Source of the DNA: an uncultured Phycisphaerales bacterium
Lineage (GTDB): Bacteria; Planctomycetota; Phycisphaerae; Tepidisphaerales; Tepidisphaeraceae
Direction: 5' to 3'
Length of the DNA stretch: 64,000 nucleotides
Assembly (NCBI GenBank): GCA_903871935.1
Contig: CAIQIQ010000081.1
Location: 102,995 to 166,994, forward strand
Shown: piece after piece, positions 8,941 through 17,312 of the stretch
How positions within the stretch are numbered: the first letter of the stretch is position 1
How the letters are laid out: the number at the start of each line of letters is the position of its first letter
Made by a program: the position numbers and the translations under genes
Notes under the pieces: model-generated
Told to the model about the DNA's origin: nothing
The model's input: only the letters and a program-made list of their open reading frames with translations
The model's database searches: none

Positions 8941-10911
8941 ATGGCACGCCCCTTGTTCCGCATCAGACTGTTCCACGAGGACTGGTCCGCATTCCCAATC
9001 GGTCCCCTGTCCGCGGATGAGACCGCACGCGGCGAATACATGTGCGGCGTGGTGCCCGATGCGCCTCACGGCTGGTATCAGACCGGCCGGGAACTCAACG
9101 TGTCCGCACCTGCGGACAAAGATGCCTCCTTCTGGCGCGTGCGCGCTGGCCAGAATGGCCGCGCCATAGTCCAGCCCGCTGTCACTGCTGGCGAATGCCT
9201 GATCCTCACGACCGGACCACGGCCCTGGCGCGACATCTGCGTACAAGCCCGCGTGCGGGCTTCCGGTGCGCGAGCCGGCGGCATCATCGCACGGTATCGG
9301 ACAAGCCGGGATTTCTACGCCCTGGTCCTCGAGCACGGGATGCTAAAGCTTCTGCGCCGCCTCAACGGCATCTACACGATCCTGGCATCCGTCGCAGTCT
9401 CTGCGGCCGCCACGCGAGCAGCCCTATGGGAACTGGCCTGCCAAGGGAATCACCTCAGCGCACGGGTGGGCGGGCGCAAACTGCTGGCCGCGATCGATGG
9501 GGCCATCCCGACCGGGGGCGCTGGCATCCTGGGCAACGGCCCGATAACGACGGGACCGATCACGATCTTGTCCAATTCGGCGGAGCGGGAACGGATCGTG
9601 CGGCTTGAACAGCGTGATCGCGCTCGGCTGACCAGCACGCGGCGGAGATTCCCCAGCGCGCAACTGGTCGCCGAAATCGATGTGCGCGGCCTCGCCTGCG
9701 GCCGGCAGATCCGATTCGCCGATTTGGACGGCGACGGCCGCGCGGAAATCCTGCTCGCCGTGCCGACCGCCCGAAACGGCGGCGCCGCGATCGCACGCAT
9801 CACCGCCCTGGACCTGGACGGCCGCACCCTATGGCAGCGCGGACCATGGCCCGCCGATGCGCGCCACCTGACCACCGACCTGCCCCTGCAGGCCGCCGTT
9901 CGACAGGGCCACATGGAGGTCGTGGCCGCCCTCGGGCATGAGCTTCACATTCTCGATCCCCTGACCGGCAAGACTCGCCGGCGCGTACCGCTTCCTCGCG
10001 TCCCCAAAGACCCACCCTTCGCGGAACTCTATAACGAGGCCCCATCCGTCGGCGGAAGACCGCTTCAAGCCAACTGCCTGAGGCTCTGCAATGCGCTTGG
10101 AAACGGACCTCATGACGACATCCTCATCAAAAACCATCATCATCACGCCTGGCTTCTGGATGGACGCACGCTCAGGCCCGCGTGGCACTACCGGTGCAAC
10201 CTGGGCCACTTTCCTTACACCGCGGACCTTGATGGCGACGGCCACGATGAATTCTTTCTTGGTTACGCGCGCGCAGACCGACACGGCCACCTACGGTGGC
10301 AGCTCCACCTTGGTGACCACGCGGACGGGACTTTCGCCTACAGGGACGAAGCGGGCCGCCTGCACATCCTGCACGCCGCCGGGGACGTGGGACTTGTGGA
10401 CGACATCGAAGGGATGGGCTGGCGGGAGATCGCCCTCGGTCACGTGCAGCACCTGTCCGTGGCCGATTTCTGCCCCGACCGGCCCGGGCTGGAACGGCTG
10501 GCAGTAACCTACTGGAACGGCCCGGGCATCATCGCGCTGCTGGACCACGCCAATCGGGTCATCCGCACCACCGAGCGAGTGAATGCTGGCGCTGTGTGCC
10601 AGCCGGTCAACTGGACCGGCGACGGCCGCGAACTGATCGCCTTCTCGCCGCGGCGCGGCGACGGCGGCCTGTGGGATGAGCATTTCGACCTCGTGGTGCC
10701 CCTGCCTGACACAGACCGGCCAGCGCAGTGCATGGAGGTACATGACATGCTCGGCTTGGGCGTCGACCAACTCATCGTGTGGGATGACACCCGGCTGCAA
10801 GTCTACGCCCCGTCATTCCAGCCAAGCGGCGGCCGACGCTACGCTCCTCAGCGACCCGCCCCCAACTGGTCGAACTACCAGGTTAATTTCTCCCTGCCGG
10901 CCTGGCGCTAA
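8941..10911 (+). CDS. FG-GAP/VCBS-type beta-propeller protein with N-terminal lectin-like domain
   Basis: A 656-residue protein. Residues 1-215 look like a concanavalin/DUF1080-like beta sandwich (alternating strands, WELACQGNHLSARVGGRKL). Residues 250-640 contain calcium-binding FG-GAP motifs, FADLDGDGRAEILLA near 260 and TADLDGDGHDEFFLG near 427, typical of seven-bladed propellers such as those of rhamnogalacturonan lyases. I do not see enough to call it a lyase. No signal peptide is evident at this ATG, which is odd because such domains are usually exported. The start follows AAGGATG closely and diverges from the PfkB kinase gene across about 200 bases, a likely two-way promoter region. 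Confidence 0.7.
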   Translation: MARPLFRIRLFHEDWSAFPIGPLSADETARGEYMCGVVPDAPHGWYQTGRELNVSAPADKDASFWRVRAGQNGRAIVQPAVTAGECLILTTGPRPWRDICVQARVRASGARAGGIIARYRTSRDFYALVLEHGMLKLLRRLNGIYTILASVAVSAAATRAALWELACQGNHLSARVGGRKLLAAIDGAIPTGGAGILGNGPITTGPITILSNSAERERIVRLEQRDRARLTSTRRRFPSAQLVAEIDVRGLACGRQIRFADLDGDGRAEILLAVPTARNGGAAIARITALDLDGRTLWQRGPWPADARHLTTDLPLQAAVRQGHMEVVAALGHELHILDPLTGKTRRRVPLPRVPKDPPFAELYNEAPSVGGRPLQANCLRLCNALGNGPHDDILIKNHHHHAWLLDGRTLRPAWHYRCNLGHFPYTADLDGDGHDEFFLGYARADRHGHLRWQLHLGDHADGTFAYRDEAGRLHILHAAGDVGLVDDIEGMGWREIALGHVQHLSVADFCPDRPGLERLAVTYWNGPGIIALLDHANRVIRTTERVNAGAVCQPVNWTGDGRELIAFSPRRGDGGLWDEHFDLVVPLPDTDRPAQCMEVHDMLGLGVDQLIVWDDTRLQVYAPSFQPSGGRRYAPQRPAPNWSNYQVNFSLPAWR

Positions 10912-10961
10912 AGGCCGCGTGGCGCAGTCCCGCAGACGCACCGCCACAGAAATCACGCCGC

Positions 10962-11831
10962 TTATCGGGATCGGCCGGGCCGATCCGCAACCTCAAGCAC
11001 GGCCGGAATGGCGTCGATGACCTCACGAGCCAGGGCGCTGCGTTTGCCAACCTGCTTACCCGCGTATTCGCCGGCTTTACCGTGCAGGTGTACGCCCAGC
11101 ATGGCCGCATCAAATGGCGGCATCCCTTGGGCCAGCAAGGTACCGATCATGCCACAGAGGATGTCACCTGTACCGCCCTTCGCGAGGGTCGAGTCGCCGG
11201 TCATGTTCACGGCGTAACGCTGGCCATCACTAATGATCGTCCGGTGCCCCTTCAGAACCACGATCTGCTGGAAGTGCTTCGCGGCCGCCACGGCAACCTT
11301 GATCCGCCCCGGTTGGTCGTGCGGCACGTCGAACACGCCGAACTGCCTCGCCAGACGCACCATCTCACCTGGATGCGGTGTGAGCACCATCGTGTTGGGC
11401 TTGCGTCGAAGCATCGCTTTGCCCGAGGCAACCAGATTCAGGGCATCCGCATCGAGAAGCACTGGAGCGGCCGTTTTGATGGCAAGCTTGAGCAGGTCGG
11501 CCGCGGTAGACGACTGCCCCATGCCAGGTCCAACAATGGTCGCATCACATGATGCGACAGCGGCCGCGAGGCGCGGCCCGGGCTTACTGCCCACGGCAAT
11601 ACCCACCAACTCCGGGGCGGCCGCGAGGATGAATCCCAGCACCTCTTGAGGGCTGGCAACATACGCCAACCCGCATCCCATGCGCAATGCCGCCAGACCG
11701 GCAAAGCCAGGGGCGCCGATCATCCCTTCGCTGCCGCCGATGACCAGCACCTTGCCAAAGGTTCCCTTATGTCCCTGCTCCGGCCGCTCCGGCAATCGCG
11801 GCAATGCTGTGACATGCTGTAACTCCTTCAC
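10962..11831 (-). CDS. nnrD: ADP/ATP-dependent NAD(P)H-hydrate dehydratase
   Basis: A 289-residue ribokinase-fold enzyme that repairs hydrated NADH and NADPH. Motifs of the NnrD/CARKD family are visible: KGTFGKVLVIGGSEGMIGAP near residue 22, LTPHPGEMVRL in the middle, and AKGGTGDILCGMIGTLLAQG plus the HLHGKAGE segment near the C terminus. It lacks the NnrE epimerase domain that is fused in many bacteria, so the epimerase must be elsewhere or absent. Its ATG overlaps the stop of the upstream larB by 4 bases, indicating one transcript. Confidence 0.92.
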   Translation of the reverse strand: MKELQHVTALPRLPERPEQGHKGTFGKVLVIGGSEGMIGAPGFAGLAALRMGCGLAYVASPQEVLGFILAAAPELVGIAVGSKPGPRLAAAVASCDATIVGPGMGQSSTAADLLKLAIKTAAPVLLDADALNLVASGKAMLRRKPNTMVLTPHPGEMVRLARQFGVFDVPHDQPGRIKVAVAAAKHFQQIVVLKGHRTIISDGQRYAVNMTGDSTLAKGGTGDILCGMIGTLLAQGMPPFDAAMLGVHLHGKAGEYAGKQVGKRSALAREVIDAIPAVLEVADRPGRSR

Positions 11832-12649
11832 GCGGATGCTCCTGTCCCGGTCACTGCCGACGCTGCCGGTGCGGGCGACTTAACCAGCATTACCTGCTGA
11901 TACACCTTGCCCGCACAATACGCCGCTCCAAACCCGTTATCGATGTTTACAACTGAAACGTTTGAGGCACAGCTATTGAGCATCCCGAGCATCGCCGCCA
12001 GACCGCCGAAGCTTGCCCCATACCCAATCGAGGTGGGCACCGCGAATACCGGGCACCCCACCAGCCCGCCAACCACGCTGGGCAGAGCCCCCTCCATGCC
12101 CGCAACGACCACGATTGCGCACGCCTTCTGGATCTGATCCAGATGCGCCAGCAGCCGGTGCAGGCCACTGACGCCAACATCCACGACCCGTCGCGTGGGA
12201 ACCTGCATGTAATGCAACGTGAAGATCGCTTCTTCGGCAACCGGCATGTCCGCCGTGCCGGCGGAGATAACGGCTACGAATGGAGTCTGATCGGCGGGCT
12301 CGGCCACATCAGCGCCAGCACCGAGCATTGCCGCCCGGGCGGCGCGATTGAGCACCGCATCAGGGAACTGCGCTGCCATTGCGTCCAGTTGCGCATCGCT
12401 GGCTCGCGTCGCCAGAACACGGTGCCCCGCCGTTGCCAGACGGGTCGCAATCCCCAGCACCTGCTGCACGGTCTTGCCAGGGCAGAAAATCACCTCAGAA
12501 CTACCACAGCGCATGGCGCGGTGCAGGTCGATGTTGGCATATCCAGTCGATTCGAATGGCAGCTTGCGAAGCTGTTCCATCGCGCGATCCAAGTCGCATT
12601 GGCCACTCTGAACGGCCTGCAGAAGCTCGCGCAGTTGATTGCTGTCCAT
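11828..12649 (-). CDS. larB: LarB-type nickel-pincer cofactor biosynthesis protein
   Basis: A 273-residue protein from the ATG at 12649, close to the usual LarB length of about 250; the longer frame to 12742 has no better start. LarB carboxylates and hydrolyses nicotinic acid adenine dinucleotide, the first step of the nickel-pincer nucleotide cofactor. The C-terminal half is an AIR-carboxylase-like fold with VVAGMEGALPSVVGGLV, VGCPVFAVPTSIGYG and NIDNGFGAAYCAG segments characteristic of the family. No larC or larE is nearby, so the rest of the pathway must lie elsewhere or this copy has another role. It overlaps nnrD by 4 bases. Confidence 0.9.
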   Translation of the reverse strand: MDSNQLRELLQAVQSGQCDLDRAMEQLRKLPFESTGYANIDLHRAMRCGSSEVIFCPGKTVQQVLGIATRLATAGHRVLATRASDAQLDAMAAQFPDAVLNRAARAAMLGAGADVAEPADQTPFVAVISAGTADMPVAEEAIFTLHYMQVPTRRVVDVGVSGLHRLLAHLDQIQKACAIVVVAGMEGALPSVVGGLVGCPVFAVPTSIGYGASFGGLAAMLGMLNSCASNVSVVNIDNGFGAAYCAGKVYQQVMLVKSPAPAASAVTGTGASA

Positions 12650-12771
12650 ACAGGTGATTGTACCCGCAAACCGGCCATCGGGGTACGGCACGGCAGCGAC
12701 TCCCCTATCGGATTCCCGCTTCGCGCCGCAATTCCTGCACATCGACCTCGCCCAGCCACGTCTTCAGCGGC

Positions 12772-15474
12772 TTACAGATTCAGATCGGTGTGCTCCAGAT
12801 CATCGTGCTGATCGGCCGACGCCGGGGCAGCATCCTGAGCCTTGGCGCTGCCATTCATCCCAAGTTCTTCCACCAGCCTCGCCGGCACTTCGGCCGTGTT
12901 GTGACACTTGGGGTAGTGCGAACATCCAAGGAACGGCCCGCGACGCGACTGCCGGATCACCATCGGCGCCCCGCACTCGCTGCAGTCAATATCGGTCGGT
13001 ATCGCCGCCTTGCCGGCCGCCGCTGCGCCGGGGACCGGCGGAGCTTCGCCCTTGAGCTTCGCTACCAGCTCCAGCCCTTCCTGCGCTTTTGCCTTCAACT
13101 GCGGCACCAGCGCATCAAGCTGTTCTCTGACCGCCGGTTCCACCTTCGACAGCATCTGCATGCCACGGCACTTGGGGAACTTCGAGCAGCTCAGCCACGG
13201 CCCGCGTTTGCCATCGCGAAGGTACATCATGCTCTGGCACTTCAGACACTTCACTTCAGTCACGATCGGCGGAGCCTTGGGCGGCTGTGGAATCCCCTGC
13301 TTATCGAGGTTGATGATCGTCGAGCACAGCGGCTTGCCATCATCGCCCTTGATCCCGTATCCAGCACATCCAAGGAACACTCCGAAGCGCCCCTGTCGCT
13401 TGATCATCTCGCGGCCACACTTCGGGCACTTGTATTGACTGACCTCGCGGAGCTTGGGCTTGCCCTGGGCATCCACCGGCTGTGTCGTCTTGCATTCCTT
13501 ATTGCTGCAGGCAAGGAAGAAGCCATTGGCGGAGATGCGGTAGAGCATCTGCGAACCGCACTTGTCGCACTTGTAGGGCGTCTCGGTTCCGCCGGCATGC
13601 TCAAGCGTTTCCAGCGCTTTCTGTACACTGGTATGGAATGGGCCATAGAAATCGCGAAGCAACTTCACCCAGTCCAGATGCTCGGCCTCGATCTGATCGA
13701 GCTTGAGCTCCATGCCCGCGGTGAACTGCACATTCATGATCTCCGGGAAGCCTTGCACCAGCTTGTCGGTCACGATGCTGCCCAGGAGCGTTGCATAGAA
13801 GCGGCGGTCCATCTGCTCAACGTATTTGCGGTCCTGGATCGTAGTGATAATCGACGCATACGTGCTGGGCCGGCCGATCCCCAGCCGCTCCAGTTCCTTA
13901 ACCAGACTCGCTTCGGTGAACCGGGGCGGCGGCTGCGTGAAGTGCTGGACTGGCGTGATCTCCACCGGGTAGACGCGTTTACCCTCCGGCAACTCCGGCA
14001 GAAGCTGATCCTCGCTCGTAACCCCCAGCACCTTCATGAAGCCATCAAAGACCAGCTTGCGGCCGGTTGCCTTGAAAACGGCCTCTCCGGCCGGAGTCTG
14101 GGCCGAGATCAGAACCGTCGTCTGGTCAAACTCGGCCGGGGGCATCTGACATGCGACAAAGCGGTTCCAGATCAACGTGTAGAGTTTCAGTTCATCGGTG
14201 GAGAGCTTGCCGGCAGCAACCTGCGGGCTGAACGCCGTATCGGTTGGCCGGATCGCCTCGTGAGCTTCCTGCGCGCTCTTATTCGATGAAGAGTAAAAAT
14301 TCGGCTTCTCGGGCAGGTAATCCGGGCCGAACGTCTTTGTAATGTAGTTCCGCACCATGCCCAGCGCATCACCCGACAGATTCGTCGAGTCGGTACGCAT
14401 GTACGTGATATGCCCAGCCTCATAAAGCGTCTGGGCAAGCCGCATGGTGCGCTGCGCACCCATGGCGAGCCGGCTGGAAGCCGACTGCTGCAACGTGCTG
14501 GTGATAAACGGCGCTGGCGGCCGTGATGTCGAACGCTTGCGCTCCACCGATTTCACGACATACTGCGGAAGCTGCCCCAGCCGCCCGGCGATCGTCACCA
14601 GATGCTTCGCGGGGCCTTTGCCTTCGGGGTCTTCGGTGCTCTGTTCCTGTGTAATGACCAGACCGGCCGCTTGCGCCAGTTCCCTGGCGCGGTCCTGAGT
14701 CATGTTTTCCAGCCGCTGGCCGGCCACCTCAAATAACTCGGCTGCAAACGCCCGATGATCCGACAGCCATTTCAGCTTCTCAGGCTTGGCCCGCTCACCA
14801 TTGCCCGTATTGGTCAGGAAGTCGGTCCACGCTTCGGCCAGTTTCTTGCCGGCCACCTCATTCTCGGCCGCCGAGAAGATCGCGCCGATCGACCAATACT
14901 CATTTGGCAGAAACGCCCCGATCTCACGTTCGCGTTCCACGATCAGGCGCACGGCCACGCTCTGCACACGTCCCGCCGACAGGCCCCTTGCCACCTTGCG
15001 CCAAAGCAGCGGGGAGATCTCATAACCCACGATCCGATCGAGAATACGCCGAGCCTGCTGGGCATTTACACGATTAATATCGAGCTGATGCGGTTTCTGG
15101 AATGCCTTCTGGATCTCCGCTCGCGTGATGGCATTAAAGATAACCCGCCTGACGCGATCATCGGGAATATGCAGCGCTTCCTTCAGGTGCCAGGCAATCG
15201 CCTCGCCCTCACGGTCCAAGTCGGTTGCCAGATACACATCAGTGGCCGTCTTCGCCAATTTCTTCAGTTCGGTGATGACCTTATTGCGATCATGGAGGAT
15301 CTCATAGCTGGGCTCGAAGGTTTCAAGGTCAACTCCCATGCCCTTGGACGGCAGATCGCGCACATGACCCATCGAAGCCCGGACGACGTAGTCGTCGCCC
15401 AGATACTTATTAATGGTCTTCGCCTTGGCCGGCGATTCCACGATCACAAGGTGTTTGCCGTTCTTTTCTGCCAT
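12772..15474 (-). CDS. topA: DNA topoisomerase I
   Basis: A 900-residue type IA topoisomerase that relaxes negative supercoils. The N-terminal Toprim domain begins HLVIVESPAKAKTINKYL and continues with ATDLDREGEAIAWHL. The active-site tyrosine is in GHITYMRTDSTNLSG near residue 355. The C-terminal third holds four Cys4 zinc-finger units, starting CDKCGSQMLYR, CPKCGREMIKR, CLKCQSMMYLR and CSECGAPMVIR, each with a second Cys pair, although the second finger is spread out by a short insertion. The length and order match standard bacterial TopA. It stands alone, with larB 122 bases downstream on the same strand. Confidence 0.97.
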   Translation of the reverse strand: MAEKNGKHLVIVESPAKAKTINKYLGDDYVVRASMGHVRDLPSKGMGVDLETFEPSYEILHDRNKVITELKKLAKTATDVYLATDLDREGEAIAWHLKEALHIPDDRVRRVIFNAITRAEIQKAFQKPHQLDINRVNAQQARRILDRIVGYEISPLLWRKVARGLSAGRVQSVAVRLIVEREREIGAFLPNEYWSIGAIFSAAENEVAGKKLAEAWTDFLTNTGNGERAKPEKLKWLSDHRAFAAELFEVAGQRLENMTQDRARELAQAAGLVITQEQSTEDPEGKGPAKHLVTIAGRLGQLPQYVVKSVERKRSTSRPPAPFITSTLQQSASSRLAMGAQRTMRLAQTLYEAGHITYMRTDSTNLSGDALGMVRNYITKTFGPDYLPEKPNFYSSSNKSAQEAHEAIRPTDTAFSPQVAAGKLSTDELKLYTLIWNRFVACQMPPAEFDQTTVLISAQTPAGEAVFKATGRKLVFDGFMKVLGVTSEDQLLPELPEGKRVYPVEITPVQHFTQPPPRFTEASLVKELERLGIGRPSTYASIITTIQDRKYVEQMDRRFYATLLGSIVTDKLVQGFPEIMNVQFTAGMELKLDQIEAEHLDWVKLLRDFYGPFHTSVQKALETLEHAGGTETPYKCDKCGSQMLYRISANGFFLACSNKECKTTQPVDAQGKPKLREVSQYKCPKCGREMIKRQGRFGVFLGCAGYGIKGDDGKPLCSTIINLDKQGIPQPPKAPPIVTEVKCLKCQSMMYLRDGKRGPWLSCSKFPKCRGMQMLSKVEPAVREQLDALVPQLKAKAQEGLELVAKLKGEAPPVPGAAAAGKAAIPTDIDCSECGAPMVIRQSRRGPFLGCSHYPKCHNTAEVPARLVEELGMNGSAKAQDAAPASADQHDDLEHTDLNL

Positions 15475-16369
15475 TCGGATACCAATAACGTCCTGTAAAT
15501 CGCCGCGGGTTCAACGGCCTGCCGGGCAGGCCAATTCCCGTTGCCACCCCCTGTCGGGACCACATTCGCCATCCCGGCTCAATGCCGACAAACGGGGCGG
15601 TAAGTTTCACCGTCCAACTCGCCCATTGTCAAGCGAGTAATCCATCTTCTTTCATAAATTACTTATGCACCGTAACTTATATCCAGCGATTTAACGCCGT
15701 ACAATATGCACTTCGACACGTTTGGGTCCAAGATTGTTCATCCCATCTACCCTATCTATTCTAAATTAACTCTTGAGCCTGCCTAACGAGAGTGCCCGCT
15801 CTTTCGGGCAACGGCACAAACCACGCGAAACCCAGACCGACGCAACTGTAGTCCCGCCAAGCATATAGGATTCCGCATACGGCATCCCGACTCTATGACC
15901 CAAACGAGACGCCCGGCGCCAGCCGGCGGGTCTTGCCGACGAGATCTGCTGACTCATGGTTGCTTCAGCGCGCGGTAATGCGACCAGGAGAGTTGCGGGG
16001 AAAAGCCCTTCGCCAATTCGTCACCCGCCTTCAGAAAATGGGCCACTGGTAATTGTTTCTCATGCTCATTCTAGGTCGAGAAAAGGGGGGTCGGCAAAAG
16101 GGACATCCCACATTTCATGAGCACACCTTACCGTTCTGGCCATATCTACGCCTCTGCCTTTCTCACCCACCGGTCCTGAACCCGGATTATGGTGTCGAAA
16201 CGCCGACCCACGCCGATCCCGGCCAAGCCGTTCAGCCACCACTCCACTGCCCCAACCCCTTCCCCATGGCGCAGGAAACCCGGTCCGGCCGGGTCCATGT
16301 GGCGCGACGGTCTCCCGGTGCAGGGGTGGCAGCCGAGTGAAGCCAGGAGGGCCGCGGCGGGAATCTGCG
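15475..16369. other. Non-coding stretch upstream of topA
   Basis: About 900 bases with no convincing gene. The first 190 bases should hold the topA promoter and leader. The part at 15640-15780 is locally AT-rich. A diverged repeat at 15793-15867 has a partner at 32179-32251. Short open frames at 15766-15957 (minus) and 16053-16340 (plus) show no family resemblance and no ribosome binding site, so I do not call them. The right end runs into a transposase remnant. Confidence 0.6.
15793..15867 (+). repeat. Dispersed repeat, copy A
   Basis: Starting at TGCCCG and ending at AGTCCCGCCAAGCATATA, this stretch aligns along its length, with small gaps, to 32179-32251. The last 30 bases are the best conserved (CGCAA, AGTCCCGCCAAGCA and ATA shared). 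Both copies have the same orientation and both lie in non-coding DNA beside mobile-element remnants. What it is remains unknown; it may be the end of an unrecognised element. Confidence 0.5.
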
Positions 16370-16720
16370 GACATCCGGGCGTTCCATAGCCGGGTGATGA
16401 ATGATGATCCTGACCGCTGCAAGATCGCCCTGGTGCCCACCGGCCATTACCTGCTGCGGGTGATGGCGACGATGCTGCGCAGCGGCGAACTCTGGCGCGA
16501 GAGCGTCAAAGAAGAGGATTCAGCGCCTGCGGCACCGACGATCAGAAAGAAGGGGCCGGCCGGTAAAGGCCAGCCCGATCGTCTGGTGATCCGCGACGGC
16601 GCTCAGGTTGCTTCCCAGCAGAGCCCTATCCTCCGCGCGGACCAGGGTAGTGTGCCTCAGAGCCCCCAGGCTCTGGCTACGGTCAAAGCCCAGGAAGGAT
16701 CAGACGATGCCATAGACTAA
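16370..16720 (+). pseudogene. IS110-family transposase remnant (C-terminal tip)
   Basis: The translated segment beginning FHSRVMNDDPDR and continuing IALVPTGHYLLRVMATMLRS (about 16378-16500) matches the very C-terminal helix of IS110/IS1111 transposases, where the sequence typically ends after a 'MLRxGxxWRE' motif; here it reads MLRSGELWRE. The catalytic DEDD and serine domains are absent upstream. The tail after WRE is low-complexity, as in many IS110 proteins. I read this as the 3' end of an inactivated insertion sequence, not a functional gene. Confidence 0.65.
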
Positions 16721-17312
16721 AGCAGACAGGCCAGTGGCCTGCATACAGCCGAAGCGTGAAAGAGCGTGTAAAGGTTGGATGGGACTAGAGATGTGCATCA
16801 AAACAGAGAAAGCCCAAGGAGTAAGCGAAGCGTGATGGAAGATGGGCCGGACCCCGAAGGTGCGCGTGAGTGCCTGTTTGGAACTCGCGAACTTGAATGG
16901 CGGCCGGCTTTCGGACTTATCCAATGACGCGGCCCCTGCACGAGGGAAACCCGGCATGCTGACGTCGAATAGATGCTTGAATCCATCCCGTTTCAAATTC
17001 CATCCGCTTCCTGCTTGACACCGGCTTGCTCATAGATGCGCACCTCCTCCCCCCTCTGAAGCGCAACTCCTTACCCCATCAGCACCAACAACCCAAAGAG
17101 ATATTTGCGCCACCCCCGCGAATCTTCACGCAATCCCTGCATCCCCAGAACCTTCGCGTCATCCTGACCTCGCGGTCGCCGTTTCCTCCCTTCGAACCGC
17201 ACCCGGAGCCGCCGCATGACCCCACACCAACCGCAACCCAGCGGCCGAGACCCGCCAGCACCGCATATGTTCAGTCGTGGTATCTGCTTAACCCACATGG
17301 TAAAACCCGGCC
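16721..17312. other. Non-coding stretch before the ABC transporter genes
   Basis: About 590 bases between the IS110 remnant and the fused ABC transporter gene. An open frame on the minus strand (16700-16996) has no recognisable domain and no ribosome binding site; the sequence may be the outer part of the same dead insertion sequence. Bases 17050-17280 are rich in pyrimidine runs on the plus strand and should contain the promoter of the transporter genes, but no clear -35/-10 pair or operator stands out. Confidence 0.5.

Noticed and set aside
8776..9336. Minus-strand open frame of 186 codons
   Set aside because: Mostly antisense to the FG-GAP propeller gene, without recognisable motif or start signals.
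12658..14289. Long plus-strand open frame of about 540 codons opposite topA
   Set aside because: It is fully antisense to the well-conserved topA gene, is rich in His, Arg and Leu as expected from the reverse of GC-rich codons, and matches no family.
16700..16996. Minus-strand open frame after the IS110 remnant
   Set aside because: No domain, no ribosome site, and the neighbouring DNA is decayed insertion-sequence material.
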